Positions 16,644 through 26,092 of a DNA stretch of 64,000 nucleotides are shown piece after piece. Below the pieces are notes generated by a model. It had not been told where the DNA came from, did no database searches, and was given only the letters and a program-made list of their open reading frames with translations. Both the position numbers and the translations under genes were made by a program. Origin of the DNA: Luteolibacter luteus. GTDB taxonomy: Bacteria > Verrucomicrobiota > Verrucomicrobiia > Verrucomicrobiales > Akkermansiaceae. Location of the stretch: assembly GCF_012913485.1 (NCBI RefSeq), contig NZ_CP051774.1, positions 3,100,001 to 3,164,000 on the forward strand, given 5' to 3'. The first letter of the stretch is position 1; each line of letters starts with the position of its first letter.

Positions 16644-18122
16644 ATGCAGAAACCCCAGATGACGACCACCGGCGGAAATCCGATCGCCGACAACCAGAAT
16701 TCCATCTCGGCCGGACCACGCGGTCCGCTGCTCCTCCAGGACTACCAGCTTATTGAAAAGCTCGCCCACCAGAACCGAGAGCGCATCCCGGAGCGCGTCG
16801 TGCACGCCAAGGGCTCCGGTGCCTTCGGCACGCTGACCATCACCCACGACATCACCAAGTACACCAAGGCCGCCATCTTCTCTGAAGTCGGGAAGAAGAC
16901 CGATATGCTCCTGCGCTTCTCCACCGTCGCCGGTGAGCGCGGCGCGGCCGATGCCGAGCGCGATGTCCGCGGCTGGGCGCTGAAGTTCTACACCGAGGAA
17001 GGGAACTGGGACCTCGTCGGCAATAACACGCCTGTCTTCTTCGTCCGGGATCCCCTGAAGTTCCCGGACTTCATCCACACCCAGAAGCGTCATCCACGCA
17101 CGAACATGCGCAGCGCCATCGCCATGTGGGATTTCTGGTCGCTCTCTCCGGAGTCGCTGCACCAGGTCACCATCCTCATGTCGGATCGCGGCCTTCCGCT
17201 CAGCTACCGCCATACGAACGGCTACGGCTCGCACACCTACTCCTTCATCAATGCGAAGAACGAGCGCTTCTGGGTGAAGTTCCACTTCAAGACCCAGCAA
17301 GGCATCCGCACCATGACGAATGCGGAAGGCGAGGCCGTCATTGCGAAGGACCGCGAGTCCTCGCAGCGCGACCTCTATGAGGAGATCGAAAAGGGCAACT
17401 TCCCGAAGTGGAAGATGCAGATCCAGATCATGAACGAAGAGGACGCTGAGAAGTGCCCCTTCAATCCCTTCGATCTCACCAAGGTCTGGCCGCACAAGGA
17501 TTACCCGGTCATCGATGTCGGCACCCTCGAGCTGAACCGGAATCCGGAGAACTACTTCCAGGAGATCGAGCAGTCCGCCTTTTCTCCCTCGAATATCGTT
17601 CCCGGCATCAGCTTCTCGCCGGACAAGATGCTGCAGGCCCGCATCTTCTCTTACGCGGACGCCCACCGCTACCGCGTTGGCACCTGGTATGAGGCCCTTC
17701 CGGTGAATCGCCCGAAGAGCGCGGTGAATACCTACCACATGGATGGCTCGATGAACTTTCTCGAGCCGAAGTCGAGCAACGCCTACTACGAGCCGAATAC
17801 CATGGGCGGTCCCGTCCAGGACGATCGCTTCGCCGAGCCGCCGCTGAAGATCTCCGGCGATGCCGATCGCTGGAATCACCGCGATGGCAATGACGACTAC
17901 ACCCAGCCGGGAAATCTCTTCCGCCTGATGAGCGATGCCCAGAAGCAGCAGCTCTTCAGCAACATCGCGGAAGCCATGCACGGCGTGCCGGATGAAATCG
18001 TCCGCCGCCAGCTTGGCCACTTCCACAAGGCGGACCCCGCCTACGCGGGAGGCGTTGCGAAGGCGCTGAAGATCGATTGGGAAACCAGCGGCGCCTACCC
18101 GAACGAGCCCGCGTTGACCTGA
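16644..18122 (+). CDS. katA: Monofunctional heme catalase
   Basis: 492 residues from ATG 16644; 16659 is an alternative start. Small-subunit catalase length. It converts hydrogen peroxide to water and oxygen. Visible are the distal His (H54 in [12 protein letters not shown]), the distal Asn in [11 protein letters not shown] (N127/N128), and the proximal heme ligand Y337 in [14 protein letters not shown]. No signal peptide, so cytoplasmic. Divergent from oxyR and followed by an ankyrin gene, an arrangement also known for catalases elsewhere. Confidence 0.96.
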   Translation: MQKPQMTTTGGNPIADNQNSISAGPRGPLLLQDYQLIEKLAHQNRERIPERVVHAKGSGAFGTLTITHDITKYTKAAIFSEVGKKTDMLLRFSTVAGERGAADAERDVRGWALKFYTEEGNWDLVGNNTPVFFVRDPLKFPDFIHTQKRHPRTNMRSAIAMWDFWSLSPESLHQVTILMSDRGLPLSYRHTNGYGSHTYSFINAKNERFWVKFHFKTQQGIRTMTNAEGEAVIAKDRESSQRDLYEEIEKGNFPKWKMQIQIMNEEDAEKCPFNPFDLTKVWPHKDYPVIDVGTLELNRNPENYFQEIEQSAFSPSNIVPGISFSPDKMLQARIFSYADAHRYRVGTWYEALPVNRPKSAVNTYHMDGSMNFLEPKSSNAYYEPNTMGGPVQDDRFAEPPLKISGDADRWNHRDGNDDYTQPGNLFRLMSDAQKQQLFSNIAEAMHGVPDEIVRRQLGHFHKADPAYAGGVAKALKIDWETSGAYPNEPALT

Positions 18123-18153
18123 ACCGGTTACCCCCGTTCTCCCCAAGAGACCC

Positions 18154-18182
18154 GCGGGCGGCGGCCCGACCCCGCCGCCCGC
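18154..18182 (+). terminator. GC-rich hairpin between katA and the ankyrin gene
   Basis: GCGGGCGGCGG (18154-18164) pairs perfectly with CCGCCGCCCGC (18172-18182), loop of 7. It lacks a T-run, so it probably attenuates or protects the mRNA rather than ending transcription before the ankyrin gene. Confidence 0.5.
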
Positions 18183-18201
18183 ACATCCCTTCTGAAAATC
18201 C

Positions 18202-18720
18202 ATGACACTCACCGCTGAAGAAGAGCAACGCTACGCCGAGCTGCAGCGCATCGCCCTCGATGCCGCACGCCATGGAGATCTCCCCACGCTGGAGCCCATG
18301 CTGAAAGCCGGCATCTCCGCGAACCTTCGCGACGAAAAGGGAAACACCCTGCTCATGCTCGCCGCCTATCATGGCCAGGCGGACGCCGTCCGCCTTCTTT
18401 TGGATCATCACGCCGATCCGGATGCGCGCAATGACCGCGAGCAGACTCCGCTTGCCGGTGTCGCCTTCAAGGGCCACCTTGATGTTGCACGCATCTTGCT
18501 GGATGGCGGTGCGGATCCCATCGCCGACCAGGGCGGCGGACGCACCCCGGTCATGTTTGCCGCCATGTTCGGCCACACCGAAATGCTGAAGCTCCTCGAG
18601 GGCGCTGCAGCCGCAAAGGGATCCCGCAAGTTCTCGCTCAGCTGGCTGGCCCGTATCATGTCCATTCCTCGCTCCCTCTTCTTCCGCAAGCCGCTGCGGC
18701 CTTTCGTTGCAGCTCCTTGA
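18202..18720 (+). CDS. Ankyrin-repeat partner of catalase
   Basis: 172 residues with about four ankyrin repeats (about 12-135): DLPTLEPMLKAGISANLRD, GNTLLMLAAYHGQADAVRLLL, QTPLAGVAFKGHLDVARILL, RTPVMFAAMFGHTEMLKLL. It ends in a basic tail. Ankyrin proteins encoded next to catalases are known (AnkB with KatB in Pseudomonas aeruginosa is needed for full catalase activity). A similar accessory role is inferred here from position. No signal peptide is seen. It converges on the next gene with a 7-base gap. Confidence 0.8.
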   Translation: MTLTAEEEQRYAELQRIALDAARHGDLPTLEPMLKAGISANLRDEKGNTLLMLAAYHGQADAVRLLLDHHADPDARNDREQTPLAGVAFKGHLDVARILLDGGADPIADQGGGRTPVMFAAMFGHTEMLKLLEGAAAAKGSRKFSLSWLARIMSIPRSLFFRKPLRPFVAAP

Positions 18721-18727
18721 GGGATAT

Positions 18728-20674
18728 TTACTTCGGGTTAATGACCCACCGGACAAACCGCTTGGTTCCCCAATATTCTTTTTCGACGACGAATCGCTGC
18801 AGGTTCTCCACTCCGGTATTCTTGGCCGTCCGCCACGTCCCGGCTTCCAAGCTATTGCTCCACTCCACACTATAAGAGATGTCTTCGACTCCGGACGGCT
18901 TGGTGAATTCCAACAGCATCGCGTAGTTCTGTGATTCGACTTTGGGAAGAAGGTCCGCATCTGGCTTGAGGGGATCGAGGCCGAAGGCGTACTCAATCAA
19001 ATTGCTCAAACCATCGGAATCGGCGTCGAAGTCGTCGGCAGCGCGGCCGGTATTTTCCGGACTGCCAAACTTGGCGGTGCGCCAATCTTCCCGGGTATAA
19101 AGCGTGTCGAAAGTTCCCGTTGAGATCCGCGTCCCCTTCTCGCTTGTAGCCGTGATCCGGTAGTAATACGTGGTTCCAAGCGCGAGACCGGAAAATGGGA
19201 TGGAGAATGACTGGAAGCTTCGGCTTCCGGACATGCCCAATGGCAAGGGGACGGTTGTCCCGTAGGCTTCTGTTGTTCCGTATTCGAGCTTGGCGGTGGT
19301 GTTCCAACCGTTCGGATTCAGAGCGAGATCGATCATTGCGGACGACCGTGTTCTTCCAGTGATCTCGGGACGGGAAATGGAGGGTGGAGCAAGGTCATAG
19401 ACAAAAAGCTCGGAGCCGGTACCGGCTCGGAAGGCCATGTAGTAGACCTTTCCGCCCGTCATGATCGGAGGCTGTACCGAGAGCATGAAGGGAGATAATT
19501 CCGAGTTGTCCGATACCTGATAGGTTCCGGCCGCTGTACCATTGCTCTGCCATAGGGAGCCATCGCCGAAGTAGAAGCAGCCATCCATCGGGATGACCTG
19601 GTTCAAGGTCGGTACTCCGGATTTGATGAGGATCGTCCCTGGCACTGTCCCGTCCGAGCGCCAGAGCTGGTTGGAGCCGTCGTTCAGGCGGGTAGTGAAA
19701 TAAAGCATACCCCCGAAGGCTCCGGGGGTGCCGTAGAAGCTCGTGCCCGGAAGCAATTCATAAGTGCCGGCTTGGGTGCCATCGCTTCGCCACAGGCTCA
19801 CTGAGCCAGGGTTGCTGGTCGAGTTTGCGGCGAAATAGACCAAGCCACCCGCGACGGCAAGTTGACCCGAGACGCCGGAGGCGGAACCGGGAGCGATGTC
19901 CTTTACCATGAAGGTATTCGCGGAGGACCCGTTGCTCCGCCAAAGTTCCCTTCCGAATTCAGCATCATTTCCGGTAAAGAAAAGGGTGCTACCCGATACC
20001 GTGAGGCTGGCAGGGGCGAGATCAGGAACTTCCTTTACCAGGACGGTTGTCGCCGCGGTTCCATCCGTCCGCCACAGAGCTTTGCCGAAACTGGGGTGTG
20101 ATGCGGGAAAATAGAAGGTGCTGCCAAGTCCCGTCCCGGCCTGATTGTTGGTTCCATCCGTTTCTGGCGTCAGGTCTGCGACCCTGAAGGTGCCGAAGGT
20201 ACTGCCATCGGTGCGCCAAAGTTCCCGTCTTTTGGCCGTGAAATAGAGAAGATCCCCGGCACCCACGAAGAGGCGGGGATCGTCGTCGCGACTGAGGGTC
20301 GATAAGATGACCGTGCCACTGGTGGTACCGTCGCTTTTCCATAGCCGATCATACCCACTGCTATCGTGGGCACGGAAGTAGAGGTTTTTCCCCGCTACCG
20401 TGGGCCAGTAGGGCTGGCCGCCGTGGCTGCCGGGACAAAGATCCTTCACCATCACGGTTCCGGCGGTGGTTCCGTCAGTCCTCCAGAGCTCAAGGCCGCT
20501 TGCGCCATCATTGGCGGCGAAAAGTAAGTGATTCCCGACGACTCGTAGCCGTGTGAGGTCCGACAGGGAAGGATCATTACCACTTCGGATATCTTTGAGT
20601 AGGGTAGCACTCGGCATTCCGCCAATGGCGGAAGATGTGACAAGAAGCGCGGCAAAGAGTTGAGGGGTTTTCAT
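18728..20674 (-). CDS. Exported ELWxxDGT-repeat protein
   Basis: 648 residues. Signal peptide MKTPQLFAALLVTSSAIGG. Eight repeats of the ELWxxDGT type follow (ELWRTDGT, RLWKSDGT, ELWRTDGS, ALWRTDGT, ELWRSNGS, SLWRSDGT, QLWRSDGT, SLWQSNGT), giving a probable beta-propeller or extended beta array over about 30-430. A fibronectin-III-like domain (about 440-525) and the verrucomicrobial tail FDADSDGLSNLIEYAFGLDP with a final beta domain complete the protein. Surface or secreted; ligand unknown. Confidence 0.85.
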   Translation of the reverse strand: MKTPQLFAALLVTSSAIGGMPSATLLKDIRSGNDPSLSDLTRLRVVGNHLLFAANDGASGLELWRTDGTTAGTVMVKDLCPGSHGGQPYWPTVAGKNLYFRAHDSSGYDRLWKSDGTTSGTVILSTLSRDDDPRLFVGAGDLLYFTAKRRELWRTDGSTFGTFRVADLTPETDGTNNQAGTGLGSTFYFPASHPSFGKALWRTDGTAATTVLVKEVPDLAPASLTVSGSTLFFTGNDAEFGRELWRSNGSSANTFMVKDIAPGSASGVSGQLAVAGGLVYFAANSTSNPGSVSLWRSDGTQAGTYELLPGTSFYGTPGAFGGMLYFTTRLNDGSNQLWRSDGTVPGTILIKSGVPTLNQVIPMDGCFYFGDGSLWQSNGTAAGTYQVSDNSELSPFMLSVQPPIMTGGKVYYMAFRAGTGSELFVYDLAPPSISRPEITGRTRSSAMIDLALNPNGWNTTAKLEYGTTEAYGTTVPLPLGMSGSRSFQSFSIPFSGLALGTTYYYRITATSEKGTRISTGTFDTLYTREDWRTAKFGSPENTGRAADDFDADSDGLSNLIEYAFGLDPLKPDADLLPKVESQNYAMLLEFTKPSGVEDISYSVEWSNSLEAGTWRTAKNTGVENLQRFVVEKEYWGTKRFVRWVINPK

Positions 20675-20739
20675 GGAGGAGCCCCTAAACTCATCGGAAT
20701 TCAGATCACAATGTCAATACATGATTTATTTTGTAAATA

Positions 20740-20761
20740 CGACAGCTTTTATGTTCTGTCG
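20740..20761 (-). terminator. Weak hairpin after the C25-type peptidase gene
   Basis: CGACAG (20740-20745) and CTGTCG (20756-20761) form a short stem. On the minus strand it is followed by an AT-rich tract (TATTTAC...). It lies just past the stop at 20769. Confidence 0.35.
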
Positions 20762-20768
20762 CGAGAAG

Positions 20769-22274
20769 TCAATTTTCAGCACCTAAAAGCATCGCAAAGA
20801 CGCGGATTCCTGAGGAGTCCGACAGACACAGGCGCAGGGAGCCGGCTTCATTTAGCGCTCCATGCCACTCCTCCTCGCGGCTCATCTCGCTCAGTGTCTT
20901 GAAGTTAAGTGAGTCGTTCACTTGCCGCATCAGATCGTCGGCAGCCGTGGCCGCTCTGGCAGGCTTTTTGAAGGAAAAGCTCCTGATTTCTGGCCGATGT
21001 TGAACGATTAGCCTTGCTCCGGTTGGGAGGTCTTTAGGCTTGGGCACGATCCACGTCCATCCCTCCCGGGAGCGCACGACCTTCGCTTCCAGCGTCTGTG
21101 GCACGAAAAGCCGCGTCGCTGGATCACCGAGCAGATTGTAGATCAGCAGATGATCCGACTTGAGATTCCTGATTTCATTCCTCTTCCCGATCAACAGCGG
21201 TTCGAGCACGGACACGAGCGTCTCGATGATCGGCTCGTGCCGTTCATGGGCTTTCCGGATCGAGGATACCCATGCTTCGCCGAAGGTGTCGCATCCCGGT
21301 TCGCCCAAGCTTCTTAACAAACTCGTAGATCCATAGTAGTTCGTTAGCGGATGGGAATCCACCGAAGCCCCGACACAGGCCACCGGTCCTCCGGGTGCGA
21401 AAAGAAACTCCTCCGCCAGCGAGCGCTTTGCACCATCGGCGAAGGCGCCGCACCGGCACGCGAAAACCACATGCGGCGGGGCAGGCGAGGGCCCGGTCAT
21501 CGCACGGGCATCCTCGGCGCGATAACGCAGCGAGCCGCTCGGCAAGGTGGTGATCCACCAGGAATCTTCCCGGCCATGTCCGATCATCGCGCTTAGCAAT
21601 CCTCCTTGCGCCACCCGCTCGTTGAAATTGACCGCGCTGTCCGCGGGCCAGCCGCAGAAGGGACTTCGGGGATCCGATTGGAGAAACCAGAAGCCCGCCC
21701 AGGGCGGTGCTTCACGCCGCAGCTGCTGCATCACAAAGGGCAGATATGCGAGCTTCAGCACCGACCCGATCTTTCCGAATCCCGGATCACCGGTCCAAAC
21801 AGGCAGGGTCAGGTCCTCTGGAGATGGTGTCCGTGATTCCCAAGCCAGGATTTTCTTTACCACCGCACCAAGCTCCTCCGGCGTCCGCGCTGGAATGCGC
21901 CCCACTGGCACGTCCGGCACCCCGTCATGATCGAGGTCACCGTACGACGAATCACTCACGAATTCCTTCGGATGCTTTGCCAACCAGCCATGGTAAGGAT
22001 GACGCTCGGCACGGGTAAGCCATACCTCACCCGCATCACCCGGCAGATCGTCTCCGAGCAAAAGGATAGCGGCAGGCTTGGTCGTCTGCGCCCCGATGGC
22101 TTTCCGCGGAGCCGCACTACTTTTTACCACCTCCCAGCCCTGTGCTGCGCGGTATTCGCAAAGCGGCGCCGCCTCCTTCAAAAGCTCATCCGGCCCGATG
22201 CACAGCCAAGTCCCGCGCTCCGCTGCGGAAAGCGGCAGGACTATTGAAAGAAGGGCAAGGCGGAGCCAAGACAT
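20769..22274 (-). CDS. Gingipain-like (C25) exported cysteine peptidase
   Basis: 501 residues. Signal peptide MSWLRLALLSIVLPLSA. The signature YGDLDHDGVPDVPVGRIPARTP is typical of C25/gingipain-like domains. The probable catalytic dyad is His in AMIGHGREDSW and Cys in VVFACRCGAFA. A C-terminal beta-rich part (about 390-500) follows. The product is probably a periplasmic or secreted endopeptidase, or an adaptor of type-IX-like surface proteins. Type IX secretion genes are not visible here, and no CTD-type sorting signal is recognised. Confidence 0.75.
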   Translation of the reverse strand: MSWLRLALLSIVLPLSAAERGTWLCIGPDELLKEAAPLCEYRAAQGWEVVKSSAAPRKAIGAQTTKPAAILLLGDDLPGDAGEVWLTRAERHPYHGWLAKHPKEFVSDSSYGDLDHDGVPDVPVGRIPARTPEELGAVVKKILAWESRTPSPEDLTLPVWTGDPGFGKIGSVLKLAYLPFVMQQLRREAPPWAGFWFLQSDPRSPFCGWPADSAVNFNERVAQGGLLSAMIGHGREDSWWITTLPSGSLRYRAEDARAMTGPSPAPPHVVFACRCGAFADGAKRSLAEEFLFAPGGPVACVGASVDSHPLTNYYGSTSLLRSLGEPGCDTFGEAWVSSIRKAHERHEPIIETLVSVLEPLLIGKRNEIRNLKSDHLLIYNLLGDPATRLFVPQTLEAKVVRSREGWTWIVPKPKDLPTGARLIVQHRPEIRSFSFKKPARAATAADDLMRQVNDSLNFKTLSEMSREEEWHGALNEAGSLRLCLSDSSGIRVFAMLLGAEN

Positions 22275-22347
22275 CCCGCGGCCTATACGTCATCCGCCAA
22301 CCGAATGCAGCACCGGAATTCCATCGTTAGAACGGTTCCACGGCAGC

Positions 22348-23130
22348 CTACTTCACAAACCTCAGTTTCCCCCACATCTCCGGGATGTGCATGGCGATCT
22401 CGCCTTGCGGGCTCCAGACCCAGTTGTCCTCCGGATGCTCGCCCTCGGGGATCTTTACCCCGTGTTCGGGCACCCGGACATACTTGCCTTCCTTGACCTC
22501 GTGCTTCCATTCCACCCGCGAGAAATTGATGCGCCAGGTATCGCCAGCCTTCGGCGGGGAGCTGACGCTGCCCTGATGTTTCGCGAGGTCCTTCCAAGGC
22601 AGGAAGACCTCCACGGTCCAGCCGGTATCCGTGTCCGAAGGATCATTGAGCGTGCCTTGGATTTTCACCGCACTCTTCAGGCCCGGGAGATTCGTGCCAT
22701 GGACCGCGGTTCCGCCTTTTGCATAAGGCCTGTCCAAGGTGAGTTCCCAGATGGTGCCCAGCGCGTTGATCTCGAACTCGTAGTAATTGAGCGTATCACC
22801 ATCGGGATCGAGGAAGATCTCGAAATCGTTGTCGTGGAAGATGATCGCGTTCTTCTCGGTGAGTGTGCCCCACACGTGGGGCTCCTTCATCTCCCCGCAG
22901 ACGTGCAGGCCTTCACTGGTCCACAACATCTTGGCCCGCGTCCGGAAGCGCGGCTTGGGCTTCTTGTCTCCCTGGATGTCGATGAAGTCGCTCGTCCACG
23001 TCGCCTTCTCCCACACGGCATCGGAAAGATCGCCGTCGACGATCGGGGCCGTGTCCGAAAAAAGACAATCGTAGCTCAGGGGATCGCCTGCGGAGATCGA
23101 GATGAAAGGGAGGGAAAGGAGCCACTTCAT
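22348..23130 (-). CDS. Exported CBM9-like carbohydrate-binding protein
   Basis: 260 residues from ATG 23130, which gives the signal peptide MKWLLSLPFISISAG; an upstream in-frame ATG at 23166 does not. The body matches CBM9/DOMON-like modules: PIVDGDLSDAVWEKA, FRTRAKMLWTSEGLHV, DNDFEIFLDPDGD, YYEFEINALGTIWEL, GWTVEVFLPWKDL, WRINFSRVEW. Probably binds or senses sugars, or is part of a glycan-processing or c-type-cytochrome-like electron system. No catalytic residues are recognised. Confidence 0.75.
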   Translation of the reverse strand: MKWLLSLPFISISAGDPLSYDCLFSDTAPIVDGDLSDAVWEKATWTSDFIDIQGDKKPKPRFRTRAKMLWTSEGLHVCGEMKEPHVWGTLTEKNAIIFHDNDFEIFLDPDGDTLNYYEFEINALGTIWELTLDRPYAKGGTAVHGTNLPGLKSAVKIQGTLNDPSDTDTGWTVEVFLPWKDLAKHQGSVSSPPKAGDTWRINFSRVEWKHEVKEGKYVRVPEHGVKIPEGEHPEDNWVWSPQGEIAMHIPEMWGKLRFVK

Positions 23131-23308
23131 GGAGCGACCATCGCGGAAAGCCTTCGCCCGGCGCAACGCGGAAGTGAAAGCACGAGCGTCTGGATTGGCA
23201 GTAGAACGCGTCGGGTCATCCTTGTATGAAGCTCCCGTGGAAAAATTCAGACCATCGGGCGCTAGGCGAAATGGCGGGATTTTCGCAGGGCGTTCCTGCC
23301 GGACCGGG

Positions 23309-23343
23309 CCTGTTATTTTTCCTGTTTTAACAGGGATAACAGG
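23309..23343. repeat. Nested palindromic repeat, copy 1
   Basis: CCTGTTA (23309-23315), TTTTT, CCTGTT (23321-23326), TT, AACAGG (23329-23334), GA, TAACAGG (23337-23343): one stem nested inside another. A degenerate copy lies at 52964-52996. It sits in the 305-base divergent gap between 23130 and 23436, which otherwise holds only presumed promoters. Confidence 0.7.
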
Positions 23344-23435
23344 CGGGCGAATTGCCCCGGAAGCTCCCTTTTGGATACCATGGCCGTCACCAGTTTCAGT
23401 TCGACGCCCCGGGGATCACTTCGCAAGCTGCCGTC

Positions 23436-24278
23436 ATGACCTTGAGATCCTTGGCCTGTGTGGTAGCCGGCGTATTGGCCGTCGGCGCGGCAGAAGCGAA
23501 GCCCCTGCGCGTGCTCTCCTACAACCTCCGCTACATCACTTCCGGCGACAAAGGCGAACGCGCCTGGACCGCGCGCCGCGACCAAACGGCGGATCTCATC
23601 AAATCCGACAATGCCGACATCGTGGGCATCCAGGAAGGTCTGCCGCAGATGATGGATGACCTTGCCGATCGCCTCAGCGGCTACGCGACGATTGGCGTGG
23701 GTCGTGAAGATGGCATCGTCCAAGGCGAGCACGCCGCCATCCTGGTGAAGGCAGACCGCTTCCGCATCCAGGACTCCGGGACCTTTTGGCTCTCCGATAC
23801 CCCGGAAATCTGCAACTCCTGCACTTGGGGAAATACCGTCACGCGCATCTGCACCTGGGCAAAGCTCTACGACCGCGAAACCAAGCGCACGCTGCTCTTC
23901 TTCAATACCCACCTCGACCACGCTTCATCGGAAGCCCGCCAAAAAGGGACCGAACTCATCCTCTCCCGCATCGCCCAGCGCAAGGGCCAGGGTCCCGTGA
24001 TTTTTACCGGCGATTTCAATGCCGCCATCGATGATCCGCTTCACGCCGCGATCAAGGCCACCGGCTTCGCCGATGTGTGGCGCGTCGCAAACGGCGACAC
24101 CCCCGAGGAGGAAGCCGGCACCTTCCACGAATTCACCGGTGTGACGAATCGGGCGCGGATCGATTTCATCTACGCCACGCCCGATCTGAAGATCATCGAT
24201 TCAGGAATCATCCGCAGCTCCCTCAACGGGAACTACCCTTCCGACCACTTCCCGGTCCGGGCCACCTTGGATTGGTGA
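23436..24278 (+). CDS. Exported endonuclease/exonuclease/phosphatase-fold protein
   Basis: 280 residues from ATG 23436; the frame opens at 23352 but only the later start gives a signal peptide (MTLRSLACVVAGVLAVGAAEA). EEP-fold motifs in order: LSYNLRYIT (Asn), GIQEGLPQMMDDL (metal Glu), FFNTHLDHAS, ITGDFNA-type 'FTGDFNAAIDDP', RIDFIYAT and the final SDHFPVRATL. Such exported proteins act as phosphodiesterases on nucleic acids, lipids or sugar phosphates; the substrate is unknown. Confidence 0.88.
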   Translation: MTLRSLACVVAGVLAVGAAEAKPLRVLSYNLRYITSGDKGERAWTARRDQTADLIKSDNADIVGIQEGLPQMMDDLADRLSGYATIGVGREDGIVQGEHAAILVKADRFRIQDSGTFWLSDTPEICNSCTWGNTVTRICTWAKLYDRETKRTLLFFNTHLDHASSEARQKGTELILSRIAQRKGQGPVIFTGDFNAAIDDPLHAAIKATGFADVWRVANGDTPEEEAGTFHEFTGVTNRARIDFIYATPDLKIIDSGIIRSSLNGNYPSDHFPVRATLDW

Positions 24279-24289
24279 GCCGGCCACGA

Positions 24290-24322
24290 AAAAGCTCCGG
24301 TCGGCAAGGCCGTCCGGAGCTG
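24290..24322 (-). terminator. Terminator of the glutathione peroxidase gene
   Basis: AGCTCCGG (24294-24301) pairs with CCGGAGCT (24315-24322). On the minus strand the stem is followed by TTTTT (24294-24290). Confidence 0.75.
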
Positions 24323-24347
24323 ATAGGAAAAGAACTGCGAATGGCTC

Positions 24348-24875
24348 TTATTTCAGTGCCTTCTCGATGGCCTCGGTCACTTCGGGGCTATCAGGTGTGG
24401 TCTTTGGCTCGAAGCGAGCGATGGGCTTGCCATCCTTGCCGATGAGGAATTTGCCGAAGTTCCAAGCCACATCGCCCGGGAAAGCGCCTTCCTTGCCGGT
24501 CAGCGCGGCATAGAGCGGGTGCTGTTCAGGGCCCTTCACATGGATCTTCTCCATCAGCGGGAAGCTGACGTCGTACTTGTCCTTGCAGAAAGTGCGGATC
24601 TCTTTCTCGGTGCCAGGTTCCTGGTTGCCGAAGTCATTGCACGGGAAGCCAAGGATCACGAAGTCCTTTTTACGATACTTGTCGTAGATCGTTTCCAGCG
24701 CCTCGTACTGCGGGGTCAGGCCGCACTTCGAAGCGGTGTTCACCACCAGCACCACCTTGCCCTTGTATTCGGCCAGGCTGGTTTCCTTTCCGGTGATGGT
24801 CTTGAAGGGAATGGTGGTCAGGTCCGCCGCCGCAGCGGTGGCCATCAGGACGAGGGAGGCGAGGAGCTTGCGCAT
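24348..24875 (-). CDS. Exported glutathione peroxidase-family thiol peroxidase
   Basis: 175 residues. Signal peptide MRKLLASLVLMATAAAA, so the enzyme acts outside the cytoplasm. The catalytic tetrad elements are Cys51 in NTASKCGLTPQY, Gln85 in DFGNQEPG, and the later WNFGKFL. Cys79 in FPCN is in the place of the usual conserved second Cys region. Probably a Cys-type, thioredoxin-dependent peroxidase reducing lipid or hydrogen peroxides. It sits downstream of alr in the same orientation (53 bases). Confidence 0.9.
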   Translation of the reverse strand: MRKLLASLVLMATAAAADLTTIPFKTITGKETSLAEYKGKVVLVVNTASKCGLTPQYEALETIYDKYRKKDFVILGFPCNDFGNQEPGTEKEIRTFCKDKYDVSFPLMEKIHVKGPEQHPLYAALTGKEGAFPGDVAWNFGKFLIGKDGKPIARFEPKTTPDSPEVTEAIEKALK

Positions 24876-24928
24876 GGTGTGAAGGATACGGCGTGGGAGA
24901 AGATTGCTTGCGGGATATTCCGGGTCCC

Positions 24929-26026
24929 TCAGGCATAGACACGGACCACGCGGGGGGTGATGCCTGTAAGGATTTCCCAGGCGATGGTCCCGGCCTTCGC
25001 CGCCACCTCGTCCACCCGGATATTCTCTCCAAACATTTCCACCTCATCGCCTTCCTCCACATCGCTGTCGGACACGTCCACCATCAGCTGGTCCATCGTC
25101 ACACGGCCCAGCAAGGGGAAGCGCCGACCGCGAATGAAGGCCTCCGCACCGTTCCCGGAAACATGGCGCGGATAGCCGTCGCCGTAGCCGATCCCGATGG
25201 TCGCCACCCGCGTGGGCTTCGTCGTCACAAAGGCACTGCCGTAGGATACCCCGTGGCCTGCGGGCAGGGTGCGGATCAGGGTCACCCGGGATTTGAGGCT
25301 CATCACGTTCTTCAGCTGCACCGGATGTCCCGGTAGTGGCGAGATTCCGTAAAGCATCAGCCCCGGTCGGGTGAGGTTGCAGTCCCCTTGCCCGTAACCG
25401 AGCAGTCCGGCGCTGTTGCAGAGATGCCGCCAGCGGAAGCGCTCCGGCCCGCCGATGGAATGGAGGACCGCCATGTATTTCGCGATCTGCTCGTGCGTTT
25501 GGGCCTCGTTTTCATCCGCGGAGGGCAAGTGCGCTCCGATTCCCTCGATGTCCAGGTTCGGCAGGCCGCCGAGTTCGTCGATCACCTCGGGAAGCTGGTC
25601 GGCCACGAAACCGCCGCGCCCCATCCCGATGTCCACGGAGAGGTGCACCTTCAGCCGGACACCGCGCATGAAGGCCAGGTCGTTGAAATGGCGCGCCTCA
25701 TCCAGAGCGGAAATGCAGGGCGTCCACCCGCGGGCCACGATCTCGGGGCGTTCCTCCGCCCAAGTCGCACCCAGGAGGTAGATCCGGGTCTCCACACCGG
25801 CGTCCGCGATGCGACGTGCCTCGCCGACATTTGCCACGCCAAAGAAGGCGATCTGTTCCGAGGCGAGGACCTTCGCGATTTCTTCCAGCCCGTGGCCATA
25901 GGCGCCGGCCTTCACCACGGCCATCACCTCACAGCCGGCGGCTTCGCGGGCAGAGCGCAGGTTCTCGCGGAGGGCGGACAGATCGATCTCCGCCCAGGCG
26001 CGGGGCGGCGAAATTGGCAGGTTCAC
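24929..26026 (-). CDS. alr: Alanine racemase
   Basis: 365 residues. PLP enzyme making D-alanine for peptidoglycan. The PLP-binding Lys is K39 in VVKAGAYGHG, where the family usually has VVKANAYGHG, so one neighbouring residue is altered. Later motifs are HLSVDIGMGRGG, the second catalytic Tyr in GVSYGSAFVT, and LGRVTMDQLMVDVS. The start at 26026 gives the normal N-terminus (RAWAEIDLSALRENL). Confidence 0.93.
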   Translation of the reverse strand: MNLPISPPRAWAEIDLSALRENLRSAREAAGCEVMAVVKAGAYGHGLEEIAKVLASEQIAFFGVANVGEARRIADAGVETRIYLLGATWAEERPEIVARGWTPCISALDEARHFNDLAFMRGVRLKVHLSVDIGMGRGGFVADQLPEVIDELGGLPNLDIEGIGAHLPSADENEAQTHEQIAKYMAVLHSIGGPERFRWRHLCNSAGLLGYGQGDCNLTRPGLMLYGISPLPGHPVQLKNVMSLKSRVTLIRTLPAGHGVSYGSAFVTTKPTRVATIGIGYGDGYPRHVSGNGAEAFIRGRRFPLLGRVTMDQLMVDVSDSDVEEGDEVEMFGENIRVDEVAAKAGTIAWEILTGITPRVVRVYA

Positions 26027-26092
26027 GGCCGGAGCAAAGCCGCAGCGGGGTGGGGGGGCAAGTGCCAGCTTCCCGCGCCGCAGGATGAAATG

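Noticed and set aside
16629-18212. 527-codon minus-strand frame
   Set aside because: Antisense of the catalase gene, whose active-site residues are all present.
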